Shown: positions 59,669 to 64,000 of the stretch, piece after piece
Layout of the letters: the number at the start of each line of letters is the position of its first letter
Numbering within the stretch: the stretch's first letter is position 1
Source of the DNA: Gudongella sp034004165
GTDB taxonomy: Bacteria > Bacillota > Clostridia > Tissierellales > Tissierellaceae
DNA length: 64,000 bases
NCBI GenBank assembly: GCA_034004165.1
Contig: JAVEXI010000001.1
Span: 1-64,000, forward strand
Direction: 5' to 3'
Made by a program: the position numbers and the translations under genes
Notes under the pieces: generated by a model
What the model was told of the DNA's origin: nothing
The model's input: the letters and a program-made list of their open reading frames with translations, nothing else
Databases searched by the model: none

Positions 59669-60538
59669 ATGACTATAAAAATTATTACTGACAGCTGTTG
59701 CGACCTTTCTGCTGAATTAGTTGAGCAGTTGGAAATAGAGGTTATTCCTGTTCTGGTTGTAAATGGCGATAAAGAATACAGAGACTACATAGATATACAA
59801 CCCAAAACTGTCTACGATGGGATGAGAAAAGGCAAAATTTTTAAAACTGCACAAATTACTCCAATTATATTTGAGGAGTACTTTAAAAAATATGCAAAAG
59901 AGCAAACTCCTGCTATATATCTCGGCTTTTCATCCCAGTTATCTTCAACATTTCAATCGTCTATATTGGCTAAGAGAAGCCTGCTTGAAAAATATCCTGA
60001 CTTGGATATAGAAGTGATAGATACAAAGGCTGCCTCAGGAGGGCTTGGATTGATTGTATATGAAGTTGCCAGAGCAGCTCAAAATGGAGCGACAAAAGAG
60101 GAATTACTTAAATTGATTGAGCATTACATCGACAATATGGATCACATAGTAACGGTGGATGACATCGAATATTTATACAGAGGTGGCAGGGTTTCAAGGA
60201 CTACTGCAGTTCTTGGGGGGATGCTTAATATTAAACCTATACTTGAGATGAACCAAGGCAAACTCATACCTATTGATAAAGTAAGAGGAAGAGCCAAAGC
60301 TTTGAAGAGAATGTTGGAGCTAATGGAAGAAAGAAACATTGACGATAATTTTAAGGATAGAACAATATTCATTTATCACGGAGACGACATCAAAAATGCA
60401 GAAAAATTAAGAGATATGGTAATTGAAAAATACGATGTTAAAGAAATTAAAACAGGAGTGATAGGAGCAGTAATAGGAGCACATTCCGGACCAGGTACAC
60501 TTTGTATTTTTTATTCTAAGAAGAATGAAAAGCCATAA
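59669..60538 (+). CDS. DegV family fatty acid-binding protein (second copy)
   Basis: 289-aa DegV/FakB-type protein. IKIITDSCCDLSAELVEQLEIEVIPV at the N-terminus, YLGFSSQLSSTFQSSILAKRSL and GRVSRTTAVLGGMLNIKPIL are the family marks, and HSGPGTLCIFYSKK closes the domain. It is divergent enough from the copy at 45906 to suggest a different fatty acid preference. AAGGAGG upstream; 29 bases before the HAD gene, so probably cotranscribed. Confidence 0.88.
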   Translation: MTIKIITDSCCDLSAELVEQLEIEVIPVLVVNGDKEYRDYIDIQPKTVYDGMRKGKIFKTAQITPIIFEEYFKKYAKEQTPAIYLGFSSQLSSTFQSSILAKRSLLEKYPDLDIEVIDTKAASGGLGLIVYEVARAAQNGATKEELLKLIEHYIDNMDHIVTVDDIEYLYRGGRVSRTTAVLGGMLNIKPILEMNQGKLIPIDKVRGRAKALKRMLELMEERNIDDNFKDRTIFIYHGDDIKNAEKLRDMVIEKYDVKEIKTGVIGAVIGAHSGPGTLCIFYSKKNEKP

Positions 60539-60567
60539 ATAGACAGCATATATTGGGAGATGATTAA

Positions 60568-61293
60568 ATGGGAAATATTGCCGCATTTTTCGACATAGAT
60601 GGCACGATATTTAGAAATTCACTTATGATAGAACATTTTCGAAAACTAATTAGCTTTGAGATAATCGATCCTGAGGTTTGGTACACAAAAGTCAAAAGAG
60701 CTTACGATGAATGGGAAAAGAGATATGGTGATTTTGAAGAATACTTGGAGGTTCTAGCAGGTGTATATCTGCAAGAACTTAAAGGCGTCAAGAGAGAACA
60801 TATAGATTATGTTGCTAACCACGTCATAGAAACCAACTGGGATATGGTCTACAAGTATTCAAGAAATCAAATTGAGTGGCATAAGAAAATGGGTCATAAA
60901 GTATTCTTTATATCAGGCAGTCCCGACTTTTTAGTTTCCAGAATGGCAGAAAAATATGGAGCTACTGAATATAGGGGCACTATATATTATGTAGATGAGG
61001 ACAATAGGTTTACAGGTAAAATACTAAAAATGTGGGATTCAGAAAGTAAGAAGAAAGTGATTGACGAAATCATTTCTCAATACGATGTAGATCTTGATAG
61101 AAGCTTTGCGTACGGAGATACTTCAGGAGACCTTTCTATGCTTCGGAGAATGGGAAATCCTGTTGCAATAAATCCCAACAGAGAGCTGTTGATGGAAATA
61201 AAAAGTGACCCTCAGCTTTATTCGAGAATCACTATCATAGTTGAAAGAAAAAATGTTATTTATAAATGTGATCCTGACGTAGAGATACTGTAG
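60568..61293 (+). CDS. HAD-IB family phosphatase
   Basis: 241-aa haloacid-dehalogenase-type hydrolase resembling phosphoserine phosphatase. Motif I is AAFFDIDGTIFRNS, motif II VFFISGSPDFLVSRMAEKYG, motif III lysine in SKKKVIDEII and motif IV YGDTSGDLSML; a helical cap lies between I and II. The long cap and C-terminal VERKNVIYKC suggest it is not SerB itself. The substrate is unknown. Its stop codon abuts the stop of the convergent helicase gene. Confidence 0.85.
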   Translation: MGNIAAFFDIDGTIFRNSLMIEHFRKLISFEIIDPEVWYTKVKRAYDEWEKRYGDFEEYLEVLAGVYLQELKGVKREHIDYVANHVIETNWDMVYKYSRNQIEWHKKMGHKVFFISGSPDFLVSRMAEKYGATEYRGTIYYVDEDNRFTGKILKMWDSESKKKVIDEIISQYDVDLDRSFAYGDTSGDLSMLRRMGNPVAINPNRELLMEIKSDPQLYSRITIIVERKNVIYKCDPDVEIL

Positions 61294-63147
61294 TCAGGAC
61301 TGTAATTCATCAAGAAATCTTGAACTTTTCAGTTTGGAACCATTAAAAGTAGCATAACTGATTAGCTCGAGATTTATTTTTGCCCTCGTCATTCCAACAT
61401 AAAAGATTCTCCGCTCTTCTTCATAAGTAGTAAAGATTCCTTTAGAAAGATCTTCCAGACTGGATTGTGAAGGTAATTCTCCCTCTATGAGATCAATTAA
61501 AAAAACGTTGTCAAATTCTAGCCCCTTCGCAGAATGAATCGTTGACAAAGTTACTCCTGTTTGAGTTCTGTTAGCACCTGCAATACTCGTCTCCAGTTCT
61601 TTTAGCATACTTGCGAAGTCATCTTTGTCTCTACACCCTCGTGCTACAGATTTTAAATGATACAGCATCTCAGATAGATAATCAAATGTATAGCCTGACT
61701 TCTGAGAATTTTCCTTTAGATATACAGAATATTGCAGAGTATCAGCAATAAAGTCAATGCCTTTTTGGGGGTTCATTCTATTAAGCCTTCTAAAATCTAA
61801 TTCTAATTCATTGATATGTTTCCTGTAAAACTCAGAAAGCCCAGGGTAGGTTAGAAGACGCTTAAATACAGTTAAGTTACTATCTCCCTTATTAACGTGA
61901 AGCATCATTTTCTTAGAAATATACCCCTTCATTTTAAAATATATGGCTTCAAAAGAAGTTTCATCTTTAGGATTCTCTGCAAGTTTCAGAAAGTTCATTA
62001 CGTCATTAACCAGCCAATGACTAAAAAATTTCAATCTACTGTCTCTGACATAAAAGTGTATACCAGATCTTTTGAGTGAATTAGCAAGCCCTACTATCGA
62101 AAGATTATTTCTGAAGAGTATTGCACTTCCTGATATCGGGTATTCTTTTCGCAGCGCATTTACAATATGGTCATATTGATCAGTCATATCTCTGAATTTT
62201 AAGATTTTTACTGGATTTTTTGGTGGATTTTGAGTTTGTATAATTTTAGAGTATCTATTTTTATTCTGGGAGATGAATTTATTTGAAACTGCTACAATAT
62301 TCTTTGTAGAACGATAATTGTCCTCCATGAAATACAATACTCCATCGGCAAACACATTCTTAAAATCTAATAGTTCATCTGGATAAGCTCCCCTAAATCC
62401 GTATATTGACTGGTCGTCATCAGCTACTATAAATAAGTTGTTATGAGGACTAGCCAATAGCTTTAATATTGCAAGTTGAAGTTTAGAAGTATCCTGACCC
62501 TCATCAAGTTGAATATATTGGTATTTTATTCTGTATTTGTCAAGAATATCAGGAAATTTTAGAAGTATTCTGTGGGCTATGCCCAGCATATCATCAAAAT
62601 CGATGAGCCTGTTCCTTTTTTTAATCTCTTCGTATTCAGTAAAAATATCTAGAAAATTCTCTACATCAGTAGATACAGCCCTGCTATACTCAACAGGATC
62701 AGTCATCATATTTTTTATATAGCCTGCATGACCAAAAAAATTCTCTAATTTTTCCTCAGTAATTGGATAACCATTATGTGATAAGTATAGGTTTTTAACT
62801 ATATTAAACTTATTGTTCTTGCTATTATCTTCTTCAATAAGTCTGAAGCTTCTGGATCTTTCTCTTGAGAAGTCCTTTATTATTCTATAGCAGAAGGCGT
62901 GTATTGTTGAAAATTCAGGTTTGTTAACCGTCCCAAAAATTTTAATATACCTTTGCTGCATATCCATTGCGGATGCACGGCTGAAAGTTATAGATAGAAT
63001 ATTTTCAGGTGTAATCTGCTTATTTGAAATTAGGTTGTGCGTTCTGTGTATTAGAACGGTAGTTTTGCCTGCTCCTGGCACTGCAAGAACCAGAGCTGGA
63101 CCAGCTCCATGTTCAATTGCAAGAGTTTGATTTTTGCTAAATTCCAT
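61294..63147 (-). CDS. UvrD/Rep-like superfamily I DNA helicase
   Basis: 617-aa 3'-5' helicase. Motif I is LVLAVPGAGKTTVLIHRT, motif Ia NILSITFSRASAMDMQQR, motif II YIQLDEGQDTS, motif III ADDDQSIYGFRGAYPDE, motif V TLSTIHSAKGLEFDNVFLID and motif VI EERRIFYVGMTRAKINL. It is about 100 residues shorter than PcrA/UvrD and lacks their C-terminal extension, so it may be an accessory repair helicase. AAGGAGG precedes the ATG on the minus strand. Confidence 0.9.
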   Translation of the reverse strand: MEFSKNQTLAIEHGAGPALVLAVPGAGKTTVLIHRTHNLISNKQITPENILSITFSRASAMDMQQRYIKIFGTVNKPEFSTIHAFCYRIIKDFSRERSRSFRLIEEDNSKNNKFNIVKNLYLSHNGYPITEEKLENFFGHAGYIKNMMTDPVEYSRAVSTDVENFLDIFTEYEEIKKRNRLIDFDDMLGIAHRILLKFPDILDKYRIKYQYIQLDEGQDTSKLQLAILKLLASPHNNLFIVADDDQSIYGFRGAYPDELLDFKNVFADGVLYFMEDNYRSTKNIVAVSNKFISQNKNRYSKIIQTQNPPKNPVKILKFRDMTDQYDHIVNALRKEYPISGSAILFRNNLSIVGLANSLKRSGIHFYVRDSRLKFFSHWLVNDVMNFLKLAENPKDETSFEAIYFKMKGYISKKMMLHVNKGDSNLTVFKRLLTYPGLSEFYRKHINELELDFRRLNRMNPQKGIDFIADTLQYSVYLKENSQKSGYTFDYLSEMLYHLKSVARGCRDKDDFASMLKELETSIAGANRTQTGVTLSTIHSAKGLEFDNVFLIDLIEGELPSQSSLEDLSKGIFTTYEEERRIFYVGMTRAKINLELISYATFNGSKLKSSRFLDELQS

Positions 63148-63172
63148 ATTAGATCCTCCTTGTGACAGACCT

Positions 63173-63181
63173 ATTCTATCA
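63173..63181 (-). promoter_or_regulatory. Candidate extended -10 promoter of the helicase
   Basis: Minus strand TGATAGAAT (63181-63173), an extended -10 about 25 bases before the start; a TTGTTC lies 19 bases upstream of the hexamer. Confidence 0.4.
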
Positions 63182-63244
63182 TAAAATTACAGGGTATGAA
63201 CAAATAAAATAAGTTCATAAACAGCTAAAAACAGGATATTACCT

Positions 63245-63273
63245 TTGATAAACGGGTAGAAATGTAATATAAT
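63245..63273 (+). promoter_or_regulatory. Promoter of the PAP2 gene
   Basis: TTGATA (63245-63250), 17-base spacer, TATAAT (63268-63273), 28 bases before the start codon. Confidence 0.75.
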
Positions 63274-63301
63274 TGTTCTATATCAGTCCGGGGGGAAAGG
63301 T

Positions 63302-63859
63302 ATGAGAAAGATTTTCAACAGATTTGACAACCATTTTATTCAACTACTAAATACGCGAATTAAAAATAAGTATTTAGATAGAATTATGTATAGAATTACA
63401 GACTTAGGTGGAGCGATATTTACTTCAATATTTGCGATATCCTTGGTCGTATTTGGCAATCGTCAAGTAAAAGTACTCGGGCTCGAAGCTATAGTAGCGC
63501 TATCTTTTGGACAGATATTTGTTCAGTCTCTTAAGAAATTATTTAGTAGGGAGAGACCTTATAAGATAATACAACAACTTCACACATTTGGTATTGACCT
63601 AAGAGATTACTCATTTCCATCAGGACATACTACCGCAAGTTTTTCACTGGCTACCACCATTGCCCTGAATATGCCTAAGTTGGCTGTTATCGTATTTTTT
63701 CTGGCCATTGTGATTGGCATGAGTAGGATTTATTTAGGGGTTCATTATCCAACTGACGTGGCTGCAGGAATACTTCTAGGAGTTATGGCCAGTGTTACCA
63801 CGCATTTATATTTCATTCCGTTGGTAGAAAAGATAGGAACGTTCATAGGAATCAATTAA
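63302..63859 (+). CDS. PAP2-family membrane phosphatase
   Basis: 185-aa integral membrane lipid phosphatase. The three-part active site is present: KKLFSRERPY, then FPSGHTTASFS, then SRIYLGVHYPTDVAAG. Four to five hydrophobic helices surround it. Likely substrates are undecaprenyl pyrophosphate, phosphatidic acid or PGP; the sequence does not decide. GGGGGAAAGG precedes the ATG. Confidence 0.9.
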   Translation: MRKIFNRFDNHFIQLLNTRIKNKYLDRIMYRITDLGGAIFTSIFAISLVVFGNRQVKVLGLEAIVALSFGQIFVQSLKKLFSRERPYKIIQQLHTFGIDLRDYSFPSGHTTASFSLATTIALNMPKLAVIVFFLAIVIGMSRIYLGVHYPTDVAAGILLGVMASVTTHLYFIPLVEKIGTFIGIN

Positions 63860-63891
63860 ATTTTGTCATAACAATAAAGGAGGAATAGCAG

Positions 63892-64000
63892 ATGAACATG
63901 ATCAATTTTTTGAAGACAAGAAGATCCACCAGAGAATTCAAGAAAAAAGGCCTGTCAGATACTGACCTGACAAGAGTAGAGGAACTTGTCAGAAGTATTA
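63892..64000 (+). CDS. Nitroreductase-family protein (3' partial)
   Basis: The reading frame opens at ATG 63892 behind AAAGGAGGA and runs off the window end. The visible 36 residues, MNMINFLKTRRSTREFKKKG and what follows, match the FMN-binding N-terminus of NADH-dependent nitroreductases (RRSxRxF). The rest is outside the window, so only the family can be named. Confidence 0.75.
   Translation, partial: MNMINFLKTRRSTREFKKKGLSDTDLTRVEELVRSI

Noticed and set aside
1..64000. CRISPR arrays, insertion sequences, prophage, toxin-antitoxin or restriction genes
   Set aside because: None of their hallmark genes or repeats were found; the window is core metabolism and translation throughout.

Overview
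The window looks like chromosome from an anaerobic, amino-acid-fermenting member of the Firmicutes (Clostridia/Tissierellia type). The evidence is an A+T-rich base composition (by eye), strong AGGAGG ribosome binding sites with frequent TTG and GTG starts, and a Gram-positive gene order running from the spc/alpha ribosomal operon through ecfA1-ecfA2-ecfT-truA to rplM-rpsI. A complete glycine cleavage operon, a butyrate kinase/phosphotransbutyrylase cluster joined to a ferredoxin-dependent 2-oxoacid oxidoreductase, FabK-type fatty acid synthesis, and rubrerythrin, rubredoxin and ferritin fit the same lifestyle. I cannot name the genus. I see no mobile element, phage or CRISPR array.

Layout. 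Positions 1-10220: end of the ribosomal super-operon (rplO partial, secY, adk, a KOW protein, infA, rpmJ, rpsM, rpsK, rpsD, rpoA, rplQ), an ECF-transporter energising module, truA and rplM-rpsI, closed by a terminator. Next to it is a compact cluster of DnaA boxes. 10327-17322: an Fe-S aldo/keto reductase on the minus strand and the operon gcvT-gcvH-gcvPA-gcvPB-lpdA. 17367-20989: a heterodimeric ABC exporter on the minus strand, with a terminator-like hairpin in its leader. 21266-25795: a redox and sulfur island holding a small unknown protein, ferritin, an ArsR-type regulator, a CoA-disulfide-reductase/rhodanese whose TusA-DsrE half is out of frame, and rubrerythrin. 25852-36196: a DUF5317 membrane protein, a CapA-like protein, the c-di-AMP synthase pair cdaA-cdaR, then buk-ptb-buk, a P-loop NTPase and a four-subunit 2-oxoacid:ferredoxin oxidoreductase, all co-directional and tightly spaced.

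36234-43064: type II fatty acid synthesis, with fabZ and an FMN-dependent NMO-like gene divergent from fabH-fabK-fabD-fabG-acpP-fabF. 43166-46739: cca, glmM and a degV gene. 46830-46913: tRNA-Leu(UAG). 47040-53196: the protein quality-control run tig-clpP-clpX-lon-engB. 53267-64000: rubredoxin, an RsbW-like ATPase, typA, a cardiolipin synthase, a class IV aminotransferase, peptidase T, a second degV, a HAD phosphatase, a short UvrD-like helicase, a PAP2 phosphatase and the start of a nitroreductase.

The genes describe peptide and amino acid fermentation (peptidase T, aminotransferase, oxoacid oxidoreductase, acyl phosphate kinases, glycine cleavage) beside core translation, proteolysis, membrane lipid and cell wall precursor synthesis, plus oxygen and sulfur stress defence. 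Most of the window is ordinary core genome. The points most worth a second look are the frameshifted sulfur-transfer fusion at 24264-24633, the DnaA-box cluster at 10249-10290, the NTPase inside the acyl-CoA/acyl-phosphate cluster, the leader hairpin of the ABC exporter, and the apparent lack of a well-placed canonical start for fabZ.
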